DNA of 64,000 nucleotides from Fuscovulum sp. (GTDB taxonomy: Bacteria; Pseudomonadota; Alphaproteobacteria; Rhodobacterales; Rhodobacteraceae), in the NCBI GenBank assembly GCA_035192965.1, contig CP136571.1:2128501-2192500 (forward strand), in the 5' to 3' direction. Below are positions 46,281 to 55,400 of this stretch, piece by piece. Made by a program: the position numbers and the translations under genes. Below the pieces are notes generated by a model that had not been told where the DNA came from, did not search any database, and saw only the letters and a list, made by a program, of their open reading frames with translations. Positions within the stretch are counted from its first letter, which is position 1, and each line of letters begins with the position of its first letter.

Positions 46281-46424
46281 TGTGGATAACCCAAGGGCGA
46301 CTCGGCCCCCGGGGGATCAACCTACCATATCCTGCGGCGCTTGTCCGGGTGGACCCAAGTTTTGCATGGGGCAAATCCCGGATCGGCTGAGTCCTGCACA
46401 AAGCATCCACAGAAGCTGTCCACA
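46281..46424 (-). promoter_or_regulatory. Cluster of DnaA-box-like sites in the dnaB leader
   Basis: TGTGGATAA at 46281-46289 is the complement of the perfect DnaA box TTATCCACA. GCATCCACA (46403-46411) and CTGTCCACA (46416-46424) each match seven of nine positions. They lie between pyrE and dnaB, 100-240 bp upstream of the dnaB start. Confidence 0.5.
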
Positions 46425-46436
46425 GGAATCTGCGAC

Positions 46437-47117
46437 TTATCCCTGCTGGCGGGCCGCTTGCCAGGCGCGGGGGTCGTTGAGAAAAACCTCGACCTCGGCC
46501 AGCGTGGCCGCATCAAAGGCGCCGCTGGCGCGGGCCTCGGCCAGCACGTCCCACCAGGTGCACAGATGGTGCAGCGCAATGCCATGATCGGCGAGGCGCT
46601 GGGTCGTTTCCGGGAAGATGCCATAGTAGAAGATGACCGCCGTATGGGCGCAGGTGGCCCCGGTGTCGCGGATGGCATCGACGAAGGACAGTTTCGATCC
46701 GCCATCGGTGGTAAGGTCTTCGACCAGCAGCACGCGCTGGCCCTCTGTCATCGCGCCTTCGATGCGGGCGTTGCGGCCATAACCTTTGGGTTTCTTGCGA
46801 ACATAGGTCATGGGCAGCGCCATGCGTTCGGCCACCAGCGCGGCAAAGGGGATGCCTGCAGTTTCGCCGCCTGCGATGTTGTCGAACGCCTCGAACCCCG
46901 CGTCGCGCATGACGGTGATCGTCAGGAAATCCATCAGGGTGGAGCGGATGCGCGGATAGCTGATCAGCTTGCGGCAATCGATATATGTGGGCGAGGGCAA
47001 GCCGGAGGCCAGCGTGAAGGGCGTTTCAGCGTTGAAGTGGACGGCCTTGATCTCCAACAGCGCACGAGCGGTGAGGCGGGCGATTTCTTCTTTCGGGGGG
47101 AAGGCAGCGGGGATCAC
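46437..47117 (-). CDS. pyrE: Orotate phosphoribosyltransferase
   Basis: A 226-residue enzyme that joins orotate to PRPP to give OMP. The PRPP loop [14 protein letters not shown] near 125 and [11 protein letters not shown] near 45 identify it. It starts with GTG at 47117, supported by AGGAG at 6-nt spacing. It lies downstream of pyrC on the same strand, with hairpin array C between them. An array in that place could separate or moderate pyrE expression. Confidence 0.95.
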   Translation of the reverse strand: MIPAAFPPKEEIARLTARALLEIKAVHFNAETPFTLASGLPSPTYIDCRKLISYPRIRSTLMDFLTITVMRDAGFEAFDNIAGGETAGIPFAALVAERMALPMTYVRKKPKGYGRNARIEGAMTEGQRVLLVEDLTTDGGSKLSFVDAIRDTGATCAHTAVIFYYGIFPETTQRLADHGIALHHLCTWWDVLAEARASGAFDAATLAEVEVFLNDPRAWQAARQQG

Positions 47118-47137
47118 GGGCGGCTCCTGTCGGCGGG

Positions 47138-47242
47138 CCCGAAAATCTTTCGGCGAAAGATTTTCGGGACGGGGCGAAGAATTTTCGCCGAAAATTCTTC
47201 GGCGTGGGGCGGGGGCGGAAAATTTTCGGCGAAAATTTTCCG
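47138..47242. repeat. Array C: three tandem hairpins with TTC-N3-GAA apex
   Basis: Between the co-oriented pyrC and pyrE genes: 14-bp stem at 47138-47168 (loop GGC), 12-bp at 47175-47201 (GCC), 12-bp at 47216-47242 (GGC). The apex is YTTC-NNN-GAAR in each. Unlike arrays A and B it is not between convergent genes. Confidence 0.9.
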
Positions 47243-47246
47243 TGGA

Positions 47247-48287
47247 TCAGGCTTCGACATGCCAATGCACGGGGAAGCCGGGGTCGAAGACGGTAACGGG
47301 GCCTGCCTCGGTGAAGATCTTGGCGGGCCATTGGGCGACGGTGCCCTTGGTCAGGGTGATGCGATCCTCATTCGGGGGCAGGCGATAGAAGCGGGGGCCG
47401 TTCAGGCTGCTGAACGCCTCCAGCCGGTCGAGGGCCGCCTCTTCCTCGAACACATGGGCAAGAAGCTGCATCGTGTTGGTCGCGGTAAAGCACCCGGCGC
47501 AGCCGCAGGCATGTTCCTTGAGCGCGTCGACATGCGGGGCAGAGTCGGTGCCGAGGAAGAACCGCCCTTCGCCGCTTGTCGCGGCGGCCCGCAGGGCGAG
47601 GCGGTGTTTTTCGCGCTTGGCCACGGGCAGGCAGTAGTAATGTGGTTTGATCCCGCCCACGAGGATGTGGTTGCGGTTGAGGATCAGGTGATGCGTGGTG
47701 ATCGTGGCCCCCAGCGTTTCGCCGCCTGACCGGGCATAGGCGACGCCTTCCTCGGTTGTGATGTGTTCCATCACCACGCGCAGGCCGGGGATGCGGCGGC
47801 GCAGGGGATCGAGGACGGTGTCGATGAAGACAGCTTCGCGGTCGAAAATGTCGACCTCGGGCGTTGTCACCTCACCATGTACGCAGAGCGGCAGGCCGAT
47901 TTCGGCCATCTTTTCCAGAACGGCCGTGACCTTGGACAGGTCGCGCACGCCGCCATGGGAGTTGGTGGTTGCCCCGGCGGGGTAAAGCTTGACCGCCTTG
48001 ACCAAGCCAGAGGCATGGGCGGCGGCCACATCGGCGGGGTCGGTTGTTTCGGTCAGGTAGAGCGTCATCAGCGGCTCGAACACCATACCGTCGGGCAAGG
48101 CGGCAAGGATGCGGTCGCGGTAAGCGGCGGCCTGATCGCCGGTCACGACCGGCGGCACAAGGTTGGGCATGATGATCGCGCGGGCGAAATGGCGCGCACT
48201 TTCGGGCAGCACGCCTTGCAGCATCGCGCCGTCGCGCAGATGCAGGTGCCAGTCATCGGGACGACGGATGGTAAGGCTCTGGGTCAT
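47247..48287 (-). CDS. pyrC: Dihydroorotase
   Basis: A 346-residue zinc amidohydrolase (class II, PyrC type) that closes carbamoyl-aspartate to dihydroorotate. [10 protein letters not shown] near residue 11 gives the first metal histidines, [11 protein letters not shown] near 95 the carbamylated Lys, VHGEVT near 135, MEHITT near 175 and GTDSAPH near 247 the others. Length and motifs are normal. Its end abuts array C. Confidence 0.97.
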   Translation of the reverse strand: MTQSLTIRRPDDWHLHLRDGAMLQGVLPESARHFARAIIMPNLVPPVVTGDQAAAYRDRILAALPDGMVFEPLMTLYLTETTDPADVAAAHASGLVKAVKLYPAGATTNSHGGVRDLSKVTAVLEKMAEIGLPLCVHGEVTTPEVDIFDREAVFIDTVLDPLRRRIPGLRVVMEHITTEEGVAYARSGGETLGATITTHHLILNRNHILVGGIKPHYYCLPVAKREKHRLALRAAATSGEGRFFLGTDSAPHVDALKEHACGCAGCFTATNTMQLLAHVFEEEAALDRLEAFSSLNGPRFYRLPPNEDRITLTKGTVAQWPAKIFTEAGPVTVFDPGFPVHWHVEA

Positions 48288-48368
48288 GTCTTGCGCCTAG
48301 CGCAACTGGCCCGTGCTTTCCAGCAAAGAATGGCACGGACCGGCCCGGATGTGATCCCTGTCCCTGCC

Positions 48369-49412
48369 TCAGCTGCGGGTTTCGTCGGTGCTGCTGCCGG
48401 GGGTGTCGATGTCGCTGTTGCCATCGCCTGACGTTGAGGTGGAGGGCAGGCCAAGGCGGGCTTCAAGCTCGTGCATCCGGCGGCGATAGCGTGGCGCACC
48501 CATCCGCTGCACGACCGAACGGCAAATCATAAGTGCCAGAAGCGGGCGCTGGGCCAGATCGGCCTTGCGCAAGAGGCCGCGCAGATAGGGGGCAAAGCGG
48601 CGGCGGAAACGCCAGAGGCGGGCGAAGCTGACCGGATCAAGCCGCGCCTCGCAGGCAGCGGTCAGAAGTTGGGGCAGAAGGTCGGCCTGTTCGACGACCG
48701 ATTCGATCGTCTCGCCGAAATGGCGCGCGGGCAGGGGCGTGACCCAATCCGCGCGGAACAGGGCCGCATGCATGGCGTTTTCCGGCATCTGCGGATCGTA
48801 GATCACAAAGACGCGCGACGCGCCTTCGGTCATGTCCGGGGCATAGCCATAGCGGCTGGAGAAATCGAGCCGGCGCAGCTTGACGGCGCGGTGATCCCAT
48901 CCCGCAACAGCCGGATCAAGCGTGGCGCGCGGGCTGATAGCCAGAACGGTGGCCCCCGGCGCGCAGACGCAATAGGCGCAGGCGGCATAGCCCGCCGCCC
49001 CCGCGCCGTAGAACAGGACACGGTCGAAATCTTCGAAAAAGGCCTCATCCACCAGCCGGTCGAAATAGCCCCAGACGGCAGGATCGCGGAACCACGTCTC
49101 GCCATCGCAAATCACCGTCAGATGCGACCAGCCATTTGCCATGGCCACATCATGGCCAAAGGGCATCTGCCCCTTTCGCGCAAGGATGCGGTCGAGCGAT
49201 TCGAAAGACACCAGCAGAATCGGGCCGTCATCGTGGAAATAGGCCCAATGCTTGCTGCCCAGGGGTTCGAAATATCCCTCTTCCGCGCAAAGCTCATCAA
49301 TCCGGGCGAACCATTGGTCACGGTCCAGCACGGCTTGTAACGCAGGGGCTTCGCCCACGCCCGCATCGTCACGGTCCATGTCTGACAGATCGCCCTCGGC
49401 GCGGTCGTTCAT
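48369..49412 (-). CDS. Degenerate alpha/beta-hydrolase-like protein
   Basis: A 347-residue protein related to the N-terminal domain of the GT61 fusion at 3055. VLFYGAGAAGYAACAY near 145 aligns with VVFIGASMGGFAALAY there, and both continue with PGATVLAISP or PGAAVLAFSP. Here the elbow serine is replaced by Gly (GAGAA instead of GASMG), so it is probably not a working hydrolase. The C-terminal 60 residues are basic helices and then a Ser/Thr/Asp-rich tail. It sits upstream of the PyrC gene and beside a GT2-like gene on the same strand. A binding or scaffold role in glycan work is inferred. Confidence 0.6.
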   Translation of the reverse strand: MNDRAEGDLSDMDRDDAGVGEAPALQAVLDRDQWFARIDELCAEEGYFEPLGSKHWAYFHDDGPILLVSFESLDRILARKGQMPFGHDVAMANGWSHLTVICDGETWFRDPAVWGYFDRLVDEAFFEDFDRVLFYGAGAAGYAACAYCVCAPGATVLAISPRATLDPAVAGWDHRAVKLRRLDFSSRYGYAPDMTEGASRVFVIYDPQMPENAMHAALFRADWVTPLPARHFGETIESVVEQADLLPQLLTAACEARLDPVSFARLWRFRRRFAPYLRGLLRKADLAQRPLLALMICRSVVQRMGAPRYRRRMHELEARLGLPSTSTSGDGNSDIDTPGSSTDETRS

Positions 49413-49587
49413 CGGCGTTTGCCTTTTCTGCTCGGATCGGTCGCGGGCGTGTCCCGGACTCGGGCCTCATATCTTGCGTTCTGTTTTACCCAAGGCAAAC
49501 GGCAAGTTTGTGGCATGACTGGCGCGGAACGGGGCATTTGGAAAGCCGTTCGGTGGCGGACTGCGCGGATTGTCGCGATCCGGCGGG

Positions 49588-50598
49588 TCAAGCGCCCGGC
49601 AAGGCGTGGGTCCAGATGAGGCGGGCCTGTTCGGCGGTCAGGTGACGGGTGGGCGGGGTCATCAGCAGCCGCCCGAACAGCGCGCGCCAGGCTTCATCGC
49701 GCATCAGGTCCAGAAAGCGCGCGCGCCGCCAGTCATGGGCGGCCGCGTGCAGGCGGGCAAGAACAGGATCTGCCATCAGTTCGGCGCGCAGGGCCCGGCT
49801 GTCGAGCGCGTGGATCGACCGATCCTCGGCGTCGCAAAGGTTGCGATCGACCCAATACCCCAGATCGAAGCCGGAAGCGTCGCGGTTGGCGCGGCCACGG
49901 TCTGCCTTGACCAGATACCCCTCCATCGAGCCAAGCGCATAGTGGTTGAGCTGGGCAAGAGTATAGTGCGGCTGGCCAAGGGCCGAGAAGATGCGTGGCG
50001 GCCCGCCCGGCAGGGGGCGACCGGCGCTGTCGAACCAGCGCTGGCGGTCGGTCACCTGGCCCTTTGGGCGGTGGACGCCGGGTTGGCCGAAGCGGCCATC
50101 ATTGCGGTAGAGCGTCTTGAACATCACCGCGCGCCAGGGCCAATCCAGCGGGTCCGGCGCGGCACGTGTGAAGGTTTCGGTCACCGGCGCATCGGTCAGG
50201 AGGACGACGCCCGCATTGCCGAACATACGCCATGTCAGGGTGATGGCATCCGCCTCTGGCAGGGTGGCGATCAGCGCAGGCAAGGTGCGGTTGCCCACAT
50301 GGATGTTCACGAATTCATCAATGTCGAGGACAAGGATCCAGTCCGCCGCCTGCGTCAGCGGGTGCTGCGCCGCGATCTTGAGCGCGTGCCATTGCGGCCC
50401 CTTTTCATGCGGGCCATCGTTCCGGACATGGGTCAGCCATCCCATTTGCGCCAACCGGTCCAGCATCAGATCCGTGCCATCGGTGCAATCGTTGGAAAAG
50501 GCGAGGATGTCGGTGATCCCGCAGGCACGGTGATGGGCCAGCCATTCCAGAAGGAAACTGCCCTCATTTCGCACGGTCAGGATGGCAAGCACACGCAT
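49588..50598 (-). CDS. Glycosyltransferase, GT2-like (Glyco_tranf_2_4 type)
   Basis: A 336-residue paralogue of the island enzymes at 6862 and 8763. MRVLAILTVRNEGSFLLEWL, DIDEF at about 92-96, TWRMFG, GVHRPKG and LNHYALGS occur in the same order. Soluble, with no membrane helix. It lies 175 bp upstream of the hydrolase-like gene on the same strand, so this pair repeats, in small, the gene types of the 3-14 kb island. Donor and acceptor are unknown. Confidence 0.82.
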   Translation of the reverse strand: MRVLAILTVRNEGSFLLEWLAHHRACGITDILAFSNDCTDGTDLMLDRLAQMGWLTHVRNDGPHEKGPQWHALKIAAQHPLTQAADWILVLDIDEFVNIHVGNRTLPALIATLPEADAITLTWRMFGNAGVVLLTDAPVTETFTRAAPDPLDWPWRAVMFKTLYRNDGRFGQPGVHRPKGQVTDRQRWFDSAGRPLPGGPPRIFSALGQPHYTLAQLNHYALGSMEGYLVKADRGRANRDASGFDLGYWVDRNLCDAEDRSIHALDSRALRAELMADPVLARLHAAAHDWRRARFLDLMRDEAWRALFGRLLMTPPTRHLTAEQARLIWTHALPGA

Positions 50599-50745
50599 GG
50601 ATCAAGCGATAGCATGGCGGGTGGGGGGATGGGAACGCCATCCTCTCCCGCCCCCCTCCATTGGTCGCATGCGGGGCTTTGGCGGCTTGACCCTTGTCCG
50701 GGGCAGGCCCAAGCATGGCTTGCCAAAGCAGGGAAGGAGAACCCG

Positions 50746-51657
50746 GTGCACGACTTGCCCAGATCCATCGATGCGGTCCAGACCCTGCTGGCGGGCGAAG
50801 GCTATATCGCCTCGCGCGCGCTGGCCACGGTGGTGTTCTTGTCGCTCAAGCTGGGTCGGCCCCTGTTTCTGGAAGGCGAGGCAGGCGTGGGCAAGACCGA
50901 GATTGCCAAGGTGCTGGCGGCGGCTCTGGGGCGGCGGCTGATCCGGCTGCAATGCCATGAGGGGATGGATGCGGCATCTGCCGTCTATGAATGGAATTTT
51001 GCGGCGCAGATGATTGCCATTCGCACCGCCGAGGCTGGGGGTGGCGCGGACCGGGATGCGCTGAAGGCGGAACTGTTCACCGAAGAGTATCTGATCGAAC
51101 GCCCGCTCTTGGCCGCCATGCGCCCGCAGGCGGGGGGCGCGCCGATCCTGTTGATCGATGAGCTTGACCGCAGCGATGAACCGTTCGAGGCGTTTCTGCT
51201 GGAGGCGCTGTCGGATTTTCAGGTGACGATCCCCGAATTGGGCACCATCACCGCCCCCGAACCGCCGATCGTGATCCTGACCTCGAACCGCACGCGCGAG
51301 GTGCATGATGCGCTGAAACGGCGGTGTCTCTATCATTGGGTCGACTATCCGGGATTCGAGCGCGAGCTGGAAATCCTGCAAGCGCGCGCCCCCGAAGCGC
51401 AGGACAGGCTGAGCCGCGAGGTCGTGGCTTTTGTTCAGCGGCTCCGATCCGAGGATCTGTTCAAGAAGCCCGGTGTGGCGGAAACCATCGACTGGGCGAA
51501 ATGCCTGCTGGCGTTGGATGTGATCCAGCTGTCGCCCGAGGTGATTGCAGATACACTGGGCGCAATCCTCAAGTATCAGGACGATATCCAGAAAATTCAG
51601 GGGTCAGAGGCGAAGAAGCTTTTGGATGAGGTGCGGCAGGGGTTGGTTTTTGCATGA
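50746..51657 (+). CDS. MoxR-family AAA+ ATPase (CoxD-like)
   Basis: A 303-residue AAA+ chaperone ATPase. GEAGVGKTE near 43-51 is Walker A, PILLIDELDRSDE near 130 Walker B, and LTSNRTREVHDALKRRC near 182 sensor 1. It starts with GTG at 50746, preceded by AAGGAG at 6-nt spacing; the longer upstream frame is unlike the family. MoxR ATPases act with a VWA protein, here encoded next, to mature metalloenzymes. In CO dehydrogenase clusters the pair is CoxD and CoxE, which insert or adjust the active-site metal centre. Confidence 0.9.
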   Translation: MHDLPRSIDAVQTLLAGEGYIASRALATVVFLSLKLGRPLFLEGEAGVGKTEIAKVLAAALGRRLIRLQCHEGMDAASAVYEWNFAAQMIAIRTAEAGGGADRDALKAELFTEEYLIERPLLAAMRPQAGGAPILLIDELDRSDEPFEAFLLEALSDFQVTIPELGTITAPEPPIVILTSNRTREVHDALKRRCLYHWVDYPGFERELEILQARAPEAQDRLSREVVAFVQRLRSEDLFKKPGVAETIDWAKCLLALDVIQLSPEVIADTLGAILKYQDDIQKIQGSEAKKLLDEVRQGLVFA

Positions 51658-51671
51658 CCGGGCTTTTGCGG

Positions 51672-51724
51672 CTTCTTCTCTGGAAAAATATCCTCGGGGG
51701 GTCCGGGGGGCAGACAGCCCCCCG
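51672..51724 (-). repeat. Dispersed hairpin-tail repeat, copy 6 (minus orientation)
   Basis: On the minus strand: GGGGGGC-TGTCT-GCCCCCC (51723-51705), GGACCCCCC, GAGGATATTTTTCC and AGAGAAGAAG. It separates the MoxR gene from the VWA gene and shares its loop with copy 5. Confidence 0.85.
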
Positions 51725-51742
51725 TCGCGGCCGGGGCCGGGC

Positions 51743-53005
51743 ATGACGCTGCCCGAACTGACACTGCCCGATGAGGGCAAGCTGTCGCATAACATCGCGC
51801 ATTTTGCCCGCGCCCTGCGCCGGGCGGGGTTGCCCATAGGGCCGGGGCGGGTGATCGATGCGATCCGCGCGGTCGAGGTGGCGGGGTTCACCGAACGGGT
51901 AGACTTCTACTGGACGCTGCATGCCTGTTTCGTCAGTCGCCCGGAACAGCGGGCGGTCTATGATCAGGTGTTCCGCCTGTATTGGCGCGATCCGCAGTTT
52001 CTGGAACAGATGATGACGCTGCTGCTGCCCGCCGTGCGTGGGGTGCAGGAGGACCGTCTTGCCGATGCCGCGGAAAAGCGCGCGGCAGAGGCGCTGTTGG
52101 ACGGCAAGGGCATCGACATGCCCGCCCGCAACCCGGACGCGCCAGAGGGCGAGGACCGGGTCGATATCGACGCATCGGCGACCATGTCGCATGAGGAGCG
52201 GCTCAAGACGCTGGATTTCGAACAGATGAGCCTGGCCGAAGTGGCCGAGGCCAAGAAGATGCTGTCCCGCCTTGCGCTGCCCGTGCGGCCCTTGCTGACG
52301 CGGCGGATGGTGGGCGATCTGGCCGGGCGACGGATCGACGGGCGGCGCACCCTGCGCGCGGCGCTGCGGCAAGGGGGCGAGGTGACGCGTCTGTCGATGA
52401 AATCGCCGGGGATGCGCTGGCCCAATCTGGTGGTGCTGTGCGACATTTCCGGGTCGATGAGCCAGTATTCGCGGCTGGTGCTGCATTTCGTGCACGCGGT
52501 TGCCAACCGCAAAGGGCAAGGCTGGGCCAAGGTGCATGCATTCACCTTTGGCACGCGGCTGACCAACATCACCCGGCATCTGAAGAATCGCGATGTCGAT
52601 GCCGCGCTCAAGGCGGCGGGGGCCGAGGCGCAGGATTGGTCGGGTGGCACGCGGATCGGCACCTGCCTGCGCGGGTTCAATCGTGACTGGTCTCGCCGGG
52701 TGCTGGGGCAGGGGGCGGTGGTTCTTTTGATCACCGACGGGCTGGACCGCGATGACACTGGCGCGCTGGCGGCGGAAATGGAGCGGCTGCATTTGTCCTG
52801 CCGTCGTCTGATCTGGCTGAACCCCTTGCTGCGGTGGGAGGGTTTCGCGCCAAAGGCCAGCGGCATTCGCGCGATGCTGCCGCATGTGGACAGTTTCCGC
52901 GCAGGCCATTCCATCGCCTCGCTTGAGGCTTTGGGGCAGGCGATTTCCGAGGCGCGGGATTCCGGGGAAAAGGCGCGCCTTCTGGCCATGATGGGCGCGG
53001 ATTAG
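51743..53005 (+). CDS. VWA-domain protein, CoxE-like
   Basis: A 420-residue protein of the CoxE family. The C-terminal VWA domain has the MIDAS motif DISGSMS near 235-241, then GGTRIGTCL near 305 and ITDGLDRDD near 335. The N-terminal 200 residues are helical and acidic. It is the usual partner of a MoxR ATPase in fitting molybdenum hydroxylases. The ATG at 51743 follows the repeat copy, with only a weak GGCCGGG ribosome site. The long in-frame upstream stretch reads through the repeat and is not coding. Confidence 0.88.
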   Translation: MTLPELTLPDEGKLSHNIAHFARALRRAGLPIGPGRVIDAIRAVEVAGFTERVDFYWTLHACFVSRPEQRAVYDQVFRLYWRDPQFLEQMMTLLLPAVRGVQEDRLADAAEKRAAEALLDGKGIDMPARNPDAPEGEDRVDIDASATMSHEERLKTLDFEQMSLAEVAEAKKMLSRLALPVRPLLTRRMVGDLAGRRIDGRRTLRAALRQGGEVTRLSMKSPGMRWPNLVVLCDISGSMSQYSRLVLHFVHAVANRKGQGWAKVHAFTFGTRLTNITRHLKNRDVDAALKAAGAEAQDWSGGTRIGTCLRGFNRDWSRRVLGQGAVVLLITDGLDRDDTGALAAEMERLHLSCRRLIWLNPLLRWEGFAPKASGIRAMLPHVDSFRAGHSIASLEALGQAISEARDSGEKARLLAMMGAD

Positions 53006-53042
53006 GCGGCTGACTGCCGATTGATAGGTAATTCGGCATCCA

Positions 53043-53057
53043 TGATATCGCATATCA
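53043..53057. promoter_or_regulatory. Palindrome upstream of the ompA-like gene
   Basis: TGATAT-CGC-ATATCA is a perfect 15-bp inverted repeat 70-84 bp before the start at 53127. It is a candidate operator; the binding protein is unknown. Confidence 0.4.
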
Positions 53058-53126
53058 GCGCCAAAGACAGTCATCTGGGCCAAGCTGCGCCCATATGCAG
53101 GGTGCATCAATTGGAAGGATATTCGG

Positions 53127-55265
53127 ATGAGAAGGCTTTTGATCTCGACCACGGCCCTGTCGGTGGCGCTGATGCAGATCGGCCCGCTGCCGCTGATGGC
53201 CCAGACCATGACCGAGGATGGCAGCATCGTCGCGGAGGATGGCACCATTCTGTGTCAGGCCGGGGGAGAAGTGCCCTGTGATCTGAATGCAGTGATGGAG
53301 CAACTGGCAGCCGAAGCAGCCGCTGCCGCAGAGGCCGAGGCTGCCGCAGCAGCAGAAGCAGAAGCCGCCGCGGCCGCAGAGGCCGCCGCAGCAGCAGAAG
53401 CTGAAGCGGCCGCACAGGCCGAAGCGGAAGCGGCGGCCGCAGCAGCCATCGCCGCACAGCAGGAAGCCGAGGCAGCCGCCGCCGCAGAGGCGGAAGCTGC
53501 GGCCCAGGCAGAAGCAGAAGCCGCCGCAGCCGCAGAAGCCGAAGCGGCAGCGCAGGCTGAAGCCGAGGCAGCGGCAGCCGCCGCAGCGCAGGCAGAAGCG
53601 GATGCCGCAGCTGCGGCAGATGCAGAAGCTGCAGCGGCAGCGCAGGCAGAGGCCGATGCCGCAGCGGCGGCAGATGCAGAAGCAGCGGCGAAGGCCGAAG
53701 CCGATGCGGCCGCAGCAGCAGAGGCGGAAGCGGCAGCACAAGCCGAAGCAGAGGCGGCGGCCGCAGCAGCTGTCGAGGCCGAGGCAGCAGCAGAAGCTGA
53801 AGCAGCAGCAGCGGCTGAAGAGGCCGTGACCGAAGAAGCCCCGGTTGAGGGTGTGGTGACGGATGAAGCTGTGACCGAAGAAGCGCCTGTCGAGGGTGTG
53901 GTGACGGACGAAGCCGTGACCGAAGAAGCGCCGGTTGAAGGTGTCGTGACGGATGAAGCCGTGACGGAAGAAGCCCCGGTTGAAGGCGTTGTGACCGAAG
54001 AAGCAGCGACCGAGGAACCGCTAGCGGACGTGCCTGCCGAGGCGGTTGTCGAAGCGGTGACCGATCCCGCCATTCTGGTCGATCCGTCGGCACCCGAAGC
54101 ACCGACCGATACGGCCGTCGAAACCCTGAGCGAATTGCTGGCGACGCCTGAAGGTGTGGACCCGGCGGCGTTGGGGGAAGCGGCGGCGCTAGCTCCGGTC
54201 GTGGTGACCGAGGGTGAGCCTGTCGTCATCACCGAAGCGCCGGATGCAACCGATGTGATCGTGCAGGAAATCACGGCGGAAACCACCCGCACCTCGGCCG
54301 AGGATTTTGCGGCCCCGGCATCGGCCAATCTGGCAGCGGCGGCGGCGGCATCGAATGATGACAACGGTCTGACCGATTTGCAGAAGTTTGGCCTTGTTGC
54401 GCTGGGCGCGCTGGCCGTGGGGGCGATCATCAACGCCAACCGCGATCAGGTTGTGTCCAACACCGGTGACCGCGTTGTCGTGCAGCGCGGGAATGGCGAC
54501 TATTACCTGTACCGTGATGACGACACCCTGCTGCGCCGTCCGGGTTCGAACGTGCGGACCGAAAGCTTCCGTGACGGATCGACCCGCACGATCGTGGAGC
54601 GCGGGGACGGCACGCAGATCGTGACCATCCGCGATGCGACCGGCCGTGTGCTGCGCCGGGCCACCTATGATGAGTTGGGCCGCGAGATCGTGCTGATCGA
54701 CGACCTCTATCCGGAAGAGCGGATCGACGTGGCGACGCTGCCCGCACCGCGTGGCCGGGTGATCAGCCTGTCGACATCTGAGGAAGACGCCCTGCTGCGT
54801 GCCCGTATGGCGGCACTGGATACCAAGGAAGTGGGTCGCAGCTTTAGCCTGCGCCAGATCCGCGATATCCCGCAGGTGCGCCAGTTGGCCGCGACGGTGG
54901 ACGTGAACACGATCACCTTCGACAGCGGCTCGGCGGCGATCAAGGCAGGGCAGGCGGAATCGCTGGCCTCGCTCGGGCGGTTCATGCAGTCGATGATCGA
55001 TGAGAACCCGAACGAGATCTTCCTGATCGAGGGTCACACCGATGCTGTCGGACCGGCGCAGTTGAACCTGACGTTGTCGGATCGGCGGGCGGAAAGCGTG
55101 GCGCTGGCGCTGACGGAATACTTCGATGTTCCGCCGGAAAACATTGTCGTGCAGGGCTATGGCGAATCGGACCTGCGGATCAAGACGGCAGAGGCTGAAC
55201 GGCAGAACCGCCGTGTGGCGGTGCGGGTGATCACCCCGCTGCTGCGCAGCGCGCAGATCCAGTAA
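53127..55265 (+). CDS. OmpA-family protein with long Ala/Glu-rich repeat region
   Basis: A 712-residue exported protein. A signal peptide of about 25 residues ends at LMAQ. Residues about 57-232 are almost only Ala and Glu/Asp/Gln, likely a long helical rod. Four 15-residue repeats (AVTEEAPVEGVVTDE) follow at 233-292. A hydrophobic segment FGLVALGALAVGAIINA near 420 precedes a C-terminal OmpA domain at about 595-705 with IEGHTDAVGPAQLNLTLSDRRA, the peptidoglycan-binding motif. It may bridge peptidoglycan and the outer membrane over a set distance; that role is inferred. AAGGA precedes the ATG. A strong terminator follows. Confidence 0.88.
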   Translation: MRRLLISTTALSVALMQIGPLPLMAQTMTEDGSIVAEDGTILCQAGGEVPCDLNAVMEQLAAEAAAAAEAEAAAAAEAEAAAAAEAAAAAEAEAAAQAEAEAAAAAAIAAQQEAEAAAAAEAEAAAQAEAEAAAAAEAEAAAQAEAEAAAAAAAQAEADAAAAADAEAAAAAQAEADAAAAADAEAAAKAEADAAAAAEAEAAAQAEAEAAAAAAVEAEAAAEAEAAAAAEEAVTEEAPVEGVVTDEAVTEEAPVEGVVTDEAVTEEAPVEGVVTDEAVTEEAPVEGVVTEEAATEEPLADVPAEAVVEAVTDPAILVDPSAPEAPTDTAVETLSELLATPEGVDPAALGEAAALAPVVVTEGEPVVITEAPDATDVIVQEITAETTRTSAEDFAAPASANLAAAAAASNDDNGLTDLQKFGLVALGALAVGAIINANRDQVVSNTGDRVVVQRGNGDYYLYRDDDTLLRRPGSNVRTESFRDGSTRTIVERGDGTQIVTIRDATGRVLRRATYDELGREIVLIDDLYPEERIDVATLPAPRGRVISLSTSEEDALLRARMAALDTKEVGRSFSLRQIRDIPQVRQLAATVDVNTITFDSGSAAIKAGQAESLASLGRFMQSMIDENPNEIFLIEGHTDAVGPAQLNLTLSDRRAESVALALTEYFDVPPENIVVQGYGESDLRIKTAEAERQNRRVAVRVITPLLRSAQIQ
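53823..54002 (+). repeat. Four in-frame 45-bp tandem repeats
   Basis: Units at 53823-53867, 53868-53912, 53913-53957 and 53958-54002 encode AVTEEAPVEGVVTDE, the last ending TEE. They differ mainly at third positions, so they are old or under codon drift. Copy number could vary between strains. Confidence 0.9.
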
Positions 55266-55288
55266 CCGGATCAGCCGGATCGTGATGG

Positions 55289-55321
55289 GGGGCCGTGGGT
55301 GTGATGACCCACGGCCCCTTT
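55289..55321 (+). terminator. Rho-independent terminator after the ompA-like gene
   Basis: GGGGCCGTGGGT (55289-55300), loop GTGATG, ACCCACGGCCCC (55307-55318), then TTT. A perfect 12-bp stem, 24 nt after the stop codon. Confidence 0.85.
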
Positions 55322-55400
55322 CCGGTTCGAAGCGTGGTGTGTGATCCGGCTAGGAAGGCGTTGCTGGGCGCGACCTATACATTCCCGCGATCCGGTCGTT

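Noticed and set aside
46184..46436. Replication origin near dnaB.
   Set aside because: Only one perfect DnaA box and no AT-rich unwinding region; a regulatory use is more likely.
48369..49412. Phosphoadenosine phosphosulfate reductase label sometimes given to proteins of this kind.
   Set aside because: None of the CysH motifs (SSFGAES loop, catalytic ECGIH) is present. The true CysH is at 60941-61708.
51545..51742. In-frame N-terminal extension of the CoxE-like gene.
   Set aside because: It overlaps the MoxR gene and reads through a dispersed repeat copy; the family begins at the ATG at 51743.
53043..53057. FNR-type box upstream of the ompA-like gene.
   Set aside because: The spacing and outer bases of TGATAT-CGC-ATATCA do not fit TTGAT-N4-ATCAA. 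It was kept only as a generic palindrome.
53290..54002. CRISPR-like or non-coding repeat in the Ala-rich region.
   Set aside because: The repeats keep one reading frame, have no unique spacers and encode a regular peptide, so they are coding repeats.
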